Origin: an uncultured bacterium
Lineage (GTDB): Bacteria > Acidobacteriota > Aminicenantia > Aminicenantales > CALLJL01
NCBI GenBank assembly: GCA_938092135.1
Contig: CALLJL010000001.1
Location: forward strand, 1-64,000
Reading direction: 5' to 3'
Length of the DNA: 64,000 nt
Positions 36,656-46,069 of the stretch are shown here, piece after piece. Position numbers and translations under genes: made by a program. Within the stretch, counting starts at the first letter, position 1. Every line of letters starts with the position of its first letter. Below the pieces are notes generated by a model that saw only the letters and a list, made by a program, of their open reading frames with translations, was not told the DNA's origin and did not search any database.

Positions 36656-38239
36656 CTAATAGCTCATTTTGGTGAAGCCGATTTCTCGAGTCAGGGGAAC
36701 GCCAGAAGAAAGAGGGAGGGAAATTTTCAAAATATAATCTCCAGGCATTAAAGTCCGCAGATTTAAATTAATTAGAGCGCTCCAGACCTTAGTCTTTCTA
36801 TCCCAGGAATCGCCAACTATTTCTGCTTCGACAGATGAAATCATTCTTTCGCCTCGAAAAAGGGAAAATTGAGGCAAGGGCGGGTCAGATTCGTTGGGCA
36901 GGTAAGCTTGAAGAAAAACATAGGGTTCTTCCTGTAAACCGAATCCATTGGTCACGGTCGGATAAAATCTCAGCTTGCCATATTCTAAGGCGCCATCTTC
37001 CTTTGCCAGGTTAAAGGCCTTTTTCCCAGCTTTTGACGACTGGACTGCGACGCCCACCAGGAAATTGAAAATTGAGGCTTTCTTGTCTTTTTTTTGATCA
37101 GGTAAGGAAAGAGAAGTGGTCCAAGTGCCGATTTCATCAGTCTGATTATCCTGGAGAGCAAAGATAGCCTCATAATCTTGACCAGCCAAGGGCATTTCAG
37201 CTGTTTTGTAATGTAAGCATAAATAATCGAGGCTGGCCGCCATTTCCCGAAGAGAATCGTCAACCTTGAAAGGTAAATTTATTTGGGCCCCGAAAGCTCT
37301 TTCGCCGCTTTTCTTACTCTTTACCCAAACATGGAGAGTAAAACTCAGGGAATCCACACCTTTGGCCCTTTCCAGAAGAAGTTCTCTCGTAGGTAAGGCC
37401 AGATTAATCCAGGGCTCAAATTTATCAGCTCCCCTATAAAAGAAAGCGAACTCACCCACAAAAGGCAAATCCTTGAATAATTCAGGATTATAAAAAGCCG
37501 AAACAAGACGCAACCTTCCTTCCTCATCGGCCGAATAATCGGTATAGCCTTTTCTGGCTCTAACGTCACAGCCAGATCGCTTCACCTTAACTTCAATTTT
37601 GTGATAGGCGTTGTCAGGTTCTTTTCGAGGCGGATAATAGCTCAGCTGATAATAATAATATAAATCCGTGGTTAAAACATTGGTAAATTCCTGATATTTG
37701 GTTGAGCCGAGAAAAGAGGCTCCACCTGTCTCCTCGGCTAACCATCTTAGGTTTTGAACCCGAGAGATTCTATCTTGCTGCCGGAAAGCGATCAATTGCT
37801 TTGCCTCCTCAAGGAGAAAGGTTTCGGCGGTTGATTCTAAAAGATATTTCATCCAGGTCTCCGGATCGAGGGCATAAACCGAAATATTATGGGCATTGGC
37901 AAAACAGATGAATTCCCGGATAACCTCCTCAACACTCAGGTTTTTCTTCTTCTGGAGGATATTAAAGGGATCGAAGACTCGGATGATATCCGTTTCTTTT
38001 CTTATATCCAGATGAGGTGTTCTGGCTCCACTCGTTGTTCCGGCTGTTGTTCCGGAATAGGCTTCAGTTATTTTGGTATCTATGGTTTTGGTGGTCAATT
38101 CAGGGAAACCGTCACTTATAAGCAATAATGATTTTCTTCCCGGAATATATTTAATGATATTAGCTACAGAGAGAAGGCCGCCCATGAGTTTTTCAAACTG
38201 CCGGCGCCATAAAAAAAGATACTCTTCTTCAAGAAAAGG
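36656..38239 (-). pseudogene. VWFA-related protein, C-terminal part after in-frame stop
   Basis: After the TAA at 38240-38242 the same frame continues PFLEEEYLFLWRRQFEKLMG and then IIKYIPGRKSLLLISDGFPE, the second half of a von Willebrand factor A-like domain. It goes on with LRWLAEETGGASFLGSTK, LTTDLYYYYQLSYYPPRKEP and HKIEVKVKRSGCDVRARKGY, all typical of the acidobacterial VWFA-related family (TIGR03436-like). About 300 residues of beta-rich tail follow. The total with the N-terminal part would be 744 codons, a normal length. Independent initiation at the ATG at 38185 would give a VWFA fragment without its first strand. Confidence 0.75.
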
Positions 38240-38890
38240 TTAAACCAGTTCAGAATAGGGAACGCCCCTTTCGCCAATTTCAGCGTCCGTAAGCCCCACT
38301 TCTCTTAAAAGAGCCAGGGCGTCCTCGGATCTGTCCATCCAGATTGTCCCTGAAGCTCGGACCAAGGCTCGACGGATAGCCTGTTCATCAGTTGTGAAAG
38401 GCTGTAAAATTTCTAATCCGCGTTTCTCTGAAAGCTGAACAATCATGACCTCGTTACCAATTTTGGCCAGAGAGACCAGTCCATCGACAATTTTTCGGGC
38501 TCCCTGCCTCGGGTTCCTTGTAAAGGAGCAGAGGCCATCAAAAATAACCACGAACTGCTTTTTAACCGGCTCTGGAGAGGACCGGGCGATTTCTTTTTTC
38601 TGGGCAGCAATTTCCCTTTCCCCAAAGCTGATGAGCTCAAAGGAATTGATGGGCCTTTTGACCCCGTCTTCGTAAAGTTCAAAATCATCTTCGGTCAAGT
38701 CAGTCACAAACTGGCCATCCTTAGTGACAATAACATCAACTATGATCAGCCTCACTTTAACTTCATGCCGTTCAGGCTGAAGAGGTTTCTCCTGCTCAGC
38801 CAAAGTTGAGACAGAAGATAGGTTTAAAATGGAAAGAAGTAAAGACAAAGTGACAAATATTAATAATTTCGAAAGCCCACTGCTTTTCAT
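38240..38890 (-). pseudogene. VWFA-related secreted protein, N-terminal part
   Basis: 216 aa, AGGGAGG before the ATG, signal peptide at residues 8-31. It contains KVRLIIVDVIVTKDGQFVTD, then LTEDDFELYEDGV, the start of the VWFA-related acidobacterial domain, and FVVIFDGLC. The frame closes with TAA after VPYSELV, and the remaining 528 codons continue in that same frame without indels. One base change or a sequencing error in the TAA would restore the gene. No selenocysteine or readthrough signal is apparent. Confidence 0.75.
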
Positions 38891-39412
38891 TTCCTCCCTT
38901 TCTGCTTTTTTATCTTATCAAAATCCTGAAATTAAGGAAGCATCAGGATTTTCAAGCAATTATATATTTCAGAAATCAAGATTTTTCATCTCCTGACCTT
39001 CATGGGAGAAAGTTAATTTCTTTCAAAGTTTGGCCCTGGATTCTTAAAAGGGAACAGAAGATTTTTAGTTAATAATTTTCTTAATATTTTTGAGAGCCAG
39101 GATATGAAAAAATAGAGAGAATAAAAAATAGATGAAGGAGGGCCAAAATGAACTTCTGGGAATGGCTTTAGCCGATGATATCTCTACCTTTGACCAGCTT
39201 ATTCATTTTTGGCGCCACTTTTTTAACCTGATTCCTTTTAAGTTAGACTTTAAATCAGAAGAAAGAATTATGTTAGTATTTCTGAGGGCCATCATGATGA
39301 TCTGATAGAAATTGGAGCAAAGCCCTGATATTGATTATTTCTGGAAAATTTCTCGATTGATTCTCCCTAATTTCTGAACATTGAAATTGAAATTGCAAAG
39401 ATTAAACCTGAA
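38891..39412. other. Intergenic region with a decayed short frame
   Basis: About 520 bp. GGAGG near 39136 is followed by an ATG whose frame stops after seven codons. A shifted frame reads MALADDISTFDQLIHFWRHF and 27 more codons. This looks like gene debris that I cannot name. No strong terminator. Confidence 0.35.
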
Positions 39413-41014
39413 TTATAAATTAAAATCTTGCGAGGATGGTTTTTTATCGTAGATAACAAGATCATCAAGCTGAATGTCAGCCTTGGGTGAAGGTTCACTA
39501 ATCTGGAGAAAGAGGCGATGTTTTCCTGGTCGGAGATTGAAGCGAAAGAAAGGCGTTGGATTCCGTAGCCAGGGATGGGCCGGAAGAATGGCGGCCCCAA
39601 GCAGGCGCCCGTCAACGACTAGAGCCACGCGATAAGTATGATCCTCGGTTACTTTTTTGACTATGCGGCCATTAATTGCAAATCCTGTGCCCTCAAATTC
39701 GATGATTGTTTCGCTGTTAATTTCGGAGAGACGAAGATTTAGCTCTCGTCTTTCTTTGGGAAAATGATTAGGAAAATTGACTTCATAGGGAAGGGGAGAA
39801 GGGCGACTTCGGGGAATAAAAAGATTATCTCCTTCCATTTTTCCTCCATTCTTTTTTATCATCTCCAGGGCCAATTGGAAAGAAAGGTCCTTGGCTTCCT
39901 CTATGGAGAGACCGAGTCCTTTTGGCCTCAAAATTTCAATTTCCTTAAGCCCCTTTTTCCAGTCAGCAGGAATCTGGGAGAAACCTAATAAAGTTCCCAC
40001 AATCCCCCCGGCAGCGGCCGCATTACTGTCTGTATCATCACCACAGCGAACTGTGATCTCCAGAGTGCGCCCAAAGTCTCCATGACCATAGAGGAGGCCA
40101 ATTGTAATCCAAGCTGAATTAGCTTTCCCATCGCAATTCAAAGGCCTAAAAAGACTTTCGGGGCACATTTTTTTCTGGCCCCATTTCTTCTGAATAACTT
40201 CCCAGGTTTTCTTCCAATCATCGGGAAAGCGACGATAATTCTCAAGAACATCGGTGATAACTTGGGCAAAAGAAGCCTTAGGGGGGAAAATTTTCAGCGC
40301 CTCCTTAATCAATGATTCAGGTTTATCATAAACAAAGGCTAGAGAATAAAGAGAGGCTATATATATTCCTCCATAATAGCCATCACCAAAAGAGATGATA
40401 TGGCCGAGACGTTGACCGAGCTTTATCACAGGCTTTATCATTCCAGGAGAAATCAGGCCGATAAAATCAGCGGCTTTCTGGAAGTCGTTGTCGTCAGCAT
40501 GGGGGTTGTTAAGCCAATGACCTGTCTTGGGTGGCTTAAGGCCAATTAAAAGATTATGCCGGGCCATCTGCAAACCATGATGAAGCAAGAAAGGAGTTCG
40601 CCTAAAAGTACTGGCCAGATCTTTTGATGAGGCCTTAAGCCCTTTTTTCCCTATGATATCTAGGAAAAGCAAATCAAGGAAAAGGTCGTCGTAAAGATCA
40701 GGATTATTTCGCCAGGAGGAAGCGAGCAGCTCGGGTGTCCAGGAAAGAGACGTTGTTTCCGGAATAAGGTTGGATTGAAATTTATGCTCATAGTGAATTC
40801 CCAGGGCACAGCCAAGGAGCTGCCCTGTCCAACCACCTCTGATTTTGTCAAGTAACGTACTTTGAGGAAGAGCAAGCGTTTCTTTTCGGGAAGCGGCACT
40901 TTCTAAAGAAAAAAAGGTTAATAAAATTAAGCCGAGCAAGGTCATCAAGGTGGAAAAAAGGGCCAAGTATTTTAATTTAATAGTCGGTTTGGCTGATTGA
41001 TTAAATCCCGTCAT
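39413..41014 (-). CDS. Membrane-anchored or secreted ADP-ribosylglycohydrolase-family protein
   Basis: 533 aa. N-terminal hydrophobic segment (residues 14-37) for export or anchoring. The ADP-ribosylglycohydrolase fold (PF03747) follows: LLDKIRGGWTGQLLGCALGI, NNPHADDNDFQKAADF, then RCGDDTDSNAAAAGGIVGTL. The DDTD motif supplies metal-binding Asp residues as in DraG and ARH enzymes. The last about 110 residues form an extra beta-rich domain (FEGTGFAINGRIVKK through FNLRPGKHRLFLQIS). DraG-like enzymes are normally cytosolic, so export suggests another substrate such as a nucleoside or glycoside. Confidence 0.85.
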   Translation of the reverse strand: MTGFNQSAKPTIKLKYLALFSTLMTLLGLILLTFFSLESAASRKETLALPQSTLLDKIRGGWTGQLLGCALGIHYEHKFQSNLIPETTSLSWTPELLASSWRNNPDLYDDLFLDLLFLDIIGKKGLKASSKDLASTFRRTPFLLHHGLQMARHNLLIGLKPPKTGHWLNNPHADDNDFQKAADFIGLISPGMIKPVIKLGQRLGHIISFGDGYYGGIYIASLYSLAFVYDKPESLIKEALKIFPPKASFAQVITDVLENYRRFPDDWKKTWEVIQKKWGQKKMCPESLFRPLNCDGKANSAWITIGLLYGHGDFGRTLEITVRCGDDTDSNAAAAGGIVGTLLGFSQIPADWKKGLKEIEILRPKGLGLSIEEAKDLSFQLALEMIKKNGGKMEGDNLFIPRSRPSPLPYEVNFPNHFPKERRELNLRLSEINSETIIEFEGTGFAINGRIVKKVTEDHTYRVALVVDGRLLGAAILPAHPWLRNPTPFFRFNLRPGKHRLFLQISEPSPKADIQLDDLVIYDKKPSSQDFNL

Positions 41015-41394
41015 TTTTACTATTCATGCTTTCTGCCGAAAACTAAATTTTTGATTTTTCAAAAACTTATTTATTCACAAGTCACTTTTTGGCCAAAAAA
41101 ATTATTTTAAGGCTAAGCCTTTATATTTTAATCCACTTTGATTAATTATTAAATCAATTTAACATTATTTATGGAATTATCAAAAGTTGTCAAAAAATTT
41201 CTCTATTTTTTAGGGAATTTACTCACCCCATAGGGCTAAATTAGATATTAAAAATTTAGTTCCGGATTTTTCCCTTGACTTTTAGCTTCTTAATTATTTA
41301 TAAGAATTCCTGTGGTAAAAAAACTTTTTTATATTTTTGGGGGATGATTAAAATAACTTTTTGAGAGAAAATAAAACTTAAAAAAGGAGGACGG
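41015..41394. other. Divergent intergenic region upstream of the TonB-dependent receptor
   Basis: 380 bp, strongly AT-rich. Contains the receptor promoter at 41275-41304 and no gene. Confidence 0.5.
41275..41304 (+). promoter_or_regulatory. Sigma-70-type promoter of the TonB-dependent receptor
   Basis: TTGACT at 41275-41280, an 18-bp spacer and TATAAG at 41299-41304. The leader would be about 85 nt. Confidence 0.55.
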
Positions 41395-44178
41395 ATGAAA
41401 GGTTTAAAAACCCTTAGTCTAGTTTTTGGTTTATTCTTTCTTTTCTCCTCGAGCTTTCCCCAAGCTGCGGGAACAAGGGGTTCTGTTTCTGGTGTGGTGA
41501 GAAGCACAGAGGGCGTAACTTTAGCCCAGGCTAAAGTGAGGATTTCCGGACCATTATTGCCAGCTGGTCGAGAATATATCACAACTGAAAATGGAGTTTT
41601 CCGTTTCGCCAGCCTTATTCCTGGCAAATACAAGCTAGAAATAACTCACCCGGAGATGATTGATCTTACCCTTGAAGTTATTGTTTCCCTTGATAGAGAA
41701 ACTCAGGTCGAGGCAATTATGGTGCCTGTGGGTAAAATCGAAGAGGAAGTTACGGTTACGGCCGCTGCTCCTCTTGTGGATACAAGATCAACTGAAATAT
41801 CAACCAATATTGATTCCAAGACAATTCAGAGTTTACCCCTTGGCCGAACCTACGCTTCTTTAATTGCTTTAGCTCCCGGAGTCGCGGGCGGCCGGTTAAA
41901 TGCTGGTGGTAACCAGCAGGATAATGTTTTCCTTTATGATGGTTCCAATGTGACCAATCCTTTTTTTGCCAATTTGTTTTCCAATTTTTCCGAGCTTGAT
42001 ATTCAGGAAATTAACATTAAAAGAGGAGCTGTTTCGGCCGAATTTGGTCGGGCCGTGGGGATGGTGACCAACGCGATTACCAAATCTGGGACAAACAGCC
42101 TTTCTGGCACGGCGCGGTTTGTTTTCGAGCCTGCCAACTGGTATGCGAAATTCAAGGATCCCACGATTGTTACCAAGACAAATGTCACTCGGCCCTCTTT
42201 TGGCTTCGGCGGTCCCTTTATCAGAGATAAACTCTGGTGGTACTTCTCAGCCAACCTTCCCTATTCCAAAACGACAGGCCGAACAAATAAATGGGGACCA
42301 GTTCCTGATTCAAAATACCCAACTAAGGAATTTTTCTTTAAGGCCAATGCTACTCCCCACCCTAAATTCCAACTTGTCGCTAGTCTTAGAAATAGTTCGA
42401 CAGAAGGGAAGAATGCTGGTATCGGCGTCTATGATAATCCTTCTTGCGCGACTAATTATAAGGGAACAGAGAGAATTTATTATTTTTCCGGAACCTGGGT
42501 CATCAGTCCCAATTCCTACCTGGAAATAAAGTATGACCATGTGGATCAGAAAAATAAAGATGTTCCCGTCATTGAATTAGGGTATAAGCCTTCACCTTTT
42601 GATCCCACTAGATTGGATAAAATGGGCTACTTCCGCACCGTTGCTGGCTATCTGTTTGGGGCTCCTGAAGTGGGTCTTTATGTGGGCGCCGCGACCATGT
42701 ACAATACCCAGAATTTCTTCCGGGATGAACTTAAATTGGTTTTCACTCAGTATCTCGATTTTCCTGGTCATTCCCACGTGATTAAAGCTGGATTTGGCTA
42801 TGATTATGGTGGAGAATATCTCGACCGTAAGGCCAATGGCTGGGGAACAGTAGCCTATGTGGCCAACATTGCTCCCTATGTCGGTGGCTCAACCCGTCCT
42901 GGTTTCAGCGCCCGCTATTATCCTGATGGTTCAAAGCAGAAATCAGCCGGAAGAACTTATGCTGCCTTTATCCAGGATACAGTGACCATCAGAGAGAGAT
43001 TAACTCTTTATCTGGGAATGCTTTTGAACCGCGATGAATATCTTACCTTTGGCAAAAATGAATTTAACTTTTTGGTTAATAAAGATGCCTATATTGCCAA
43101 TGCAGCCACTGGTTATGAAACCCGAAAATTTTATTTTGATTTCATGGACGAAATTCAGCCTAGAATTGGCTTTACCTTAGTTCTGGATAAAAGAGCTGGT
43201 GATAAGCTTTACGGTAATTTTGGCCGCTATTATGCCCTTGATAATAAAAGCATTGCTCGCGCCGCCGCTCCCAAAAGAATCTTTTATGTCGACGCCTACT
43301 TTGAGCTAAGTGGCGGTTCACCAATAAAAGAAATCCCATCAGCGGCTGAAACTGGGAAAGTCATTGATCCTGAGATCAAGCCCACTTATCAAGATGAAAC
43401 TGTTTTTGGCTACAGCCGGCCTCTTTTTAATAAAAAGTGGGTTGTTGACCTATGGTATCAATATCGAACTGTAAAAAATGTCATTGAAGATTATCCTCTC
43501 GTTAACTATGGCAAATGGGCAGCTCCATCGCGTTTTATTTACAGCCATGTACCCTGGGCTCATCGTCGTTATCGAGCCTTCAATTTTCAGCTTCAGCGTC
43601 GCTTCGAAGGCAGATGGTCTTTTCTTTTAATGTATACCTGGAGCAAACTCTGGGGTAATTGGGATCTCGATTATGCTGAATCCCTTTTCTATGCTTCCTC
43701 AGCTCTTGATGATTGTCCAGGCCTTTATATGATTGATCCAAATCGGGAGGGAATCCTTCTAGGTGATAGAACCCATATTCTTAAAATTTTTACCACCTGG
43801 GAGTTTATAAAGAATGCCTACGTAGGTGCCTATTTCCGTTATCAAAGTGGAGCCCCCTGGCAGGCTCAGGGAAGAAGCTGGTGGTATGGCTACCGAACTT
43901 ACCTTGAGAAGGCTGGCTCGAGAAGAGTTGACCCATGGGCCAATCTTGATCTTCAAATTAATTATAATATTCCTTTCGGCAAATTGAATGCAGTTGTGGA
44001 AGCTCGAATAATGAATGTTTTCAATAACCAAGCTGTTCTTTATGTAGACCCAACAAAATATTTCAGTGTAGTTACCTGGGATCCCTATACGCCAAAAGAT
44101 GAAAATCCCAATTTTGGTAAACCAACTTCTTATGCGAGTCCTCGAAGATTTATTATTTCTCTTTACTTCAATTTTTGA
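41395..44178 (+). CDS. Oar-like TonB-dependent receptor with carboxypeptidase-regulatory N-domain
   Basis: 927 aa, preceded by AAAGGAGGA. Signal peptide at residues 1-26. A carboxypeptidase regulatory-like domain (about 28-110, GSVSGVVRSTEGVTLAQAKV) is followed by a plug with EEEVTVTAAAPLVDTRSTEI, GRTYASLIALAPGVAGG and EINIKRGAVSAEFGRAVGMV. A 22-strand-type outer membrane barrel ends in FIISLYFNF with a C-terminal Phe. Oar-like receptors are abundant in Acidobacteria and take up unknown ligands, often glycans or peptides. No SusD-like partner is adjacent, and the flanking genes are on the other strand, so this receptor is transcribed alone. Confidence 0.93.
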   Translation: MKGLKTLSLVFGLFFLFSSSFPQAAGTRGSVSGVVRSTEGVTLAQAKVRISGPLLPAGREYITTENGVFRFASLIPGKYKLEITHPEMIDLTLEVIVSLDRETQVEAIMVPVGKIEEEVTVTAAAPLVDTRSTEISTNIDSKTIQSLPLGRTYASLIALAPGVAGGRLNAGGNQQDNVFLYDGSNVTNPFFANLFSNFSELDIQEINIKRGAVSAEFGRAVGMVTNAITKSGTNSLSGTARFVFEPANWYAKFKDPTIVTKTNVTRPSFGFGGPFIRDKLWWYFSANLPYSKTTGRTNKWGPVPDSKYPTKEFFFKANATPHPKFQLVASLRNSSTEGKNAGIGVYDNPSCATNYKGTERIYYFSGTWVISPNSYLEIKYDHVDQKNKDVPVIELGYKPSPFDPTRLDKMGYFRTVAGYLFGAPEVGLYVGAATMYNTQNFFRDELKLVFTQYLDFPGHSHVIKAGFGYDYGGEYLDRKANGWGTVAYVANIAPYVGGSTRPGFSARYYPDGSKQKSAGRTYAAFIQDTVTIRERLTLYLGMLLNRDEYLTFGKNEFNFLVNKDAYIANAATGYETRKFYFDFMDEIQPRIGFTLVLDKRAGDKLYGNFGRYYALDNKSIARAAAPKRIFYVDAYFELSGGSPIKEIPSAAETGKVIDPEIKPTYQDETVFGYSRPLFNKKWVVDLWYQYRTVKNVIEDYPLVNYGKWAAPSRFIYSHVPWAHRRYRAFNFQLQRRFEGRWSFLLMYTWSKLWGNWDLDYAESLFYASSALDDCPGLYMIDPNREGILLGDRTHILKIFTTWEFIKNAYVGAYFRYQSGAPWQAQGRSWWYGYRTYLEKAGSRRVDPWANLDLQINYNIPFGKLNAVVEARIMNVFNNQAVLYVDPTKYFSVVTWDPYTPKDENPNFGKPTSYASPRRFIISLYFNF

Positions 44179-44336
44179 TGGCTTACAGATTGATTAAAGG
44201 AGATAACAGGGTCGAAAAAATTATATACTGAATAAGTTTAAATTAATTACAAAGAAATTTAAGGATTAAATACAAAAAATCAAAGGATTAAATTGTTCCT
44301 AGAGGAATAAAAAAGGTAGCTCTTTGGAATGAGAAA

Positions 44337-44359
44337 GGGGGAGGGCAAAGCCCTCCCCC
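44337..44359 (-). terminator. Strong hairpin after gdhA
   Basis: GGGGGAGGGC, loop AAA, GCCCTCCCCC: a perfect 10-bp stem between convergent genes, about 27 bp beyond the gdhA stop. On the minus strand it is followed by CTTTCTC, a modest U-rich tract, so termination of gdhA is the best reading. Confidence 0.65.
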
Positions 44360-44385
44360 CGGGGTTAAGAAGGAGTATGAAGTTA

Positions 44386-45684
44386 TTAGGTCGCTCGACC
44401 GAGGGAAGCTAAGCTATCGGCCACCCGGCCAACAGCCAAGACATAGGCAGCTTCACGAAGAGTCAGCTTATGTTTTTCGGCCACAGCCACGACATCAGCA
44501 AAGGCCTTCTTCATTTTCTTTTTTGTCTTTTCCAAAATTTCTTCCTCTGAGAAAAAGTACCTTTGCAAATCCTGAACCCATTCTAGGTAAGATACAGTTA
44601 CTCCACCGGCATTGGCCAAAATATCAGGAACGACAAGGACACCCTTATCCTTGAGGATATCGTCAGCTTCTATGGTTGTTGGTCCATTGGCTCCTTCAAG
44701 AACAATCCGGGCTTTGACCTTGGCTGCATTTTCGCGATTAATCTGGCCTTCGCAAGCCGCCGGGATAAGAAAGTCACAGGGAAGTGAAATTAAAGTCTCA
44801 TTGTCGATTGGCTCTGTTTCCGGAAAGCCAACTACAGACCCGGTTCGGCTGACATGCTTTTCCAGCGCAAAGGGATCAATTCCATGGAGGTTAAGGATAC
44901 CACCGAAGATATCCGTGACCGCAATAATCTGGCATCCAGCCTGGTAAATCAATTTGGCAATCGAAGAACCAACATTGCCGAAGCCCAGAATGGCGGCCCT
45001 CTTGCCTTCTATGTTCATCCCGAGATAACGGCAGGCTTCCTCCAAAATGAAAAACAGTCCATAGCCAGTCGCCATAGCTCGCCCATGCGACCCCCAGAGC
45101 TGGAGGGGTTTTCCTGTGACCACAGCAGGCTCAAGATAGCCCACACTCTGGCTATACGCATCGGCAATCCAGGCCATTGTTTGAGCATTGGTGAACATAT
45201 CTGGGGCGGGTATATCTTTGAAAGGACCAATGATATCTCTAATGGCCAAAGTATATTCTTTAGTTAATTTTCTTAATTCATTTTCAGACATTTGGAGGGG
45301 GTCGCAAATTACTGCCCCTTTCCCTCCGCCAAAGGGTAGATCAAGGACAGCGCATTTCCAAGTCATCCATGCGGCCAAAGCCTTACATTCGCTGAGAGAA
45401 GCATTGGGGCTATATCTTATTCCTCCCTTGGCCGGACCTCGAACGGTTGAATGTTGAACCCTGAAACCAGTGAATGATTCGACCCGCCCGCTATCGAGGG
45501 TAATGACTAAATGGACGATCAATTCCTTCTCAGGATATTTAAGCCGCTGGTAAATCCATGGATCAAGGTCAAGAAAATTAGCCGCTCTCTCAAATTGAAG
45601 GGTGGCCTCGATAAAAGGGTCGTATTCTTTTTCTTTTGGAACAGCCGGGGTAATATATTTAATCTTGGCTGCTTCTTGAGACAT
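44386..45684 (-). CDS. gdhA: Glutamate dehydrogenase (Glu/Leu/Phe/Val family)
   Basis: 432 aa. Interconverts glutamate and 2-oxoglutarate plus ammonia with NAD(P). The substrate domain has GFRVQHSTVRGPAKGGIRYS, MTWKCAVLDLPFGGGKGAV (catalytic Lys region) and PAPDMFTNAQTMAWIADAYS. The Rossmann domain has AILGFGNVGSSIA and IVLEGANGPTT, with NAGGVTVSYLEWVQDLQ. It is the hexameric type of about 420-430 aa. A small basic protein gene sits 11 bp upstream, and the pair follows a sigma-54-like promoter next to a sigma-54 two-component system, which suggests nitrogen control. Confidence 0.96.
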   Translation of the reverse strand: MSQEAAKIKYITPAVPKEKEYDPFIEATLQFERAANFLDLDPWIYQRLKYPEKELIVHLVITLDSGRVESFTGFRVQHSTVRGPAKGGIRYSPNASLSECKALAAWMTWKCAVLDLPFGGGKGAVICDPLQMSENELRKLTKEYTLAIRDIIGPFKDIPAPDMFTNAQTMAWIADAYSQSVGYLEPAVVTGKPLQLWGSHGRAMATGYGLFFILEEACRYLGMNIEGKRAAILGFGNVGSSIAKLIYQAGCQIIAVTDIFGGILNLHGIDPFALEKHVSRTGSVVGFPETEPIDNETLISLPCDFLIPAACEGQINRENAAKVKARIVLEGANGPTTIEADDILKDKGVLVVPDILANAGGVTVSYLEWVQDLQRYFFSEEEILEKTKKKMKKAFADVVAVAEKHKLTLREAAYVLAVGRVADSLASLGRAT

Positions 45685-45695
45685 GGTATACCTCC

Positions 45696-45932
45696 TTAGC
45701 CAATTTCTTTTACCAGAAGTTTCAGGAGCCGATCGTAACCCGCCTTTTTGAATTGGGTAATCGGTATTTTTTTGTCCTTATAAAAAAGATAATTGCCCAC
45801 AATTCTGGCCTTTTTCTGGGCCTTCCTTTTCCTCTTCTTTTTGATCTCGGGAAAAGGGATAATTTCAGCCAGAATTTTTTCTTCTGAGGGAATGACCTCA
45901 GCCTTTTTAATTGCTTGTGAATTAGTTTTCAT
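45696..45932 (-). CDS. Small lysine-rich protein upstream of gdhA
   Basis: 78 aa with ribosome site GGGAGG before the ATG. N-terminal acidic/aliphatic part (VIPSEEKILAEIIPFPEI) is followed by KKKRKRKAQKKARIVGNYLF and a C-terminal helix (YDRLLKLLVKEIG). No transmembrane segment, no known family. Lies 11 bp from gdhA, so translation is probably linked. Its charge would allow nucleic acid or protein binding; it may regulate or stabilise the dehydrogenase, but that is a guess. Confidence 0.6.
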   Translation of the reverse strand: MKTNSQAIKKAEVIPSEEKILAEIIPFPEIKKKRKRKAQKKARIVGNYLFYKDKKIPITQFKKAGYDRLLKLLVKEIG

Positions 45933-45964
45933 TTTATGACCTCCCTATGATCGCATAAAATAAA

Positions 45965-45981
45965 AGCAAGAAGTGGGCCAT
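45965..45981 (-). promoter_or_regulatory. Putative sigma-54 promoter of the small ORF-gdhA operon
   Basis: On the minus strand TGGCCCACTTCTTGCT: GG and GC are separated by exactly 10 bp, and 9 of the key consensus positions hold, although CCC replaces CAC. The start site would be near 45954, about 22 nt before the ATG at 45932. Confidence 0.6.
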
Positions 45982-46030
45982 TTTATAACTTATTGAAGAT
46001 AAAGGAAATATAAAAAAGAAGAGGTATTAT

Positions 46031-46062
46031 AATTGCATTTTGCTATATGGCAAAATGCAATT
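46031..46062. promoter_or_regulatory. 13-bp perfect inverted repeat, possible activator site and/or terminator
   Basis: AATTGCATTTTGC, loop of 6 bases, GCAAAATGCAATT. It lies 8 bp after the response regulator stop and is centred about 92 bp upstream of the predicted gdhA transcription start. Enhancers for NtrC-like proteins lie at such distances. It could also be a terminator for the response regulator gene, but lacks a U-tract right after the stem. Confidence 0.6.
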
Positions 46063-46069
46063 TAAAAGA

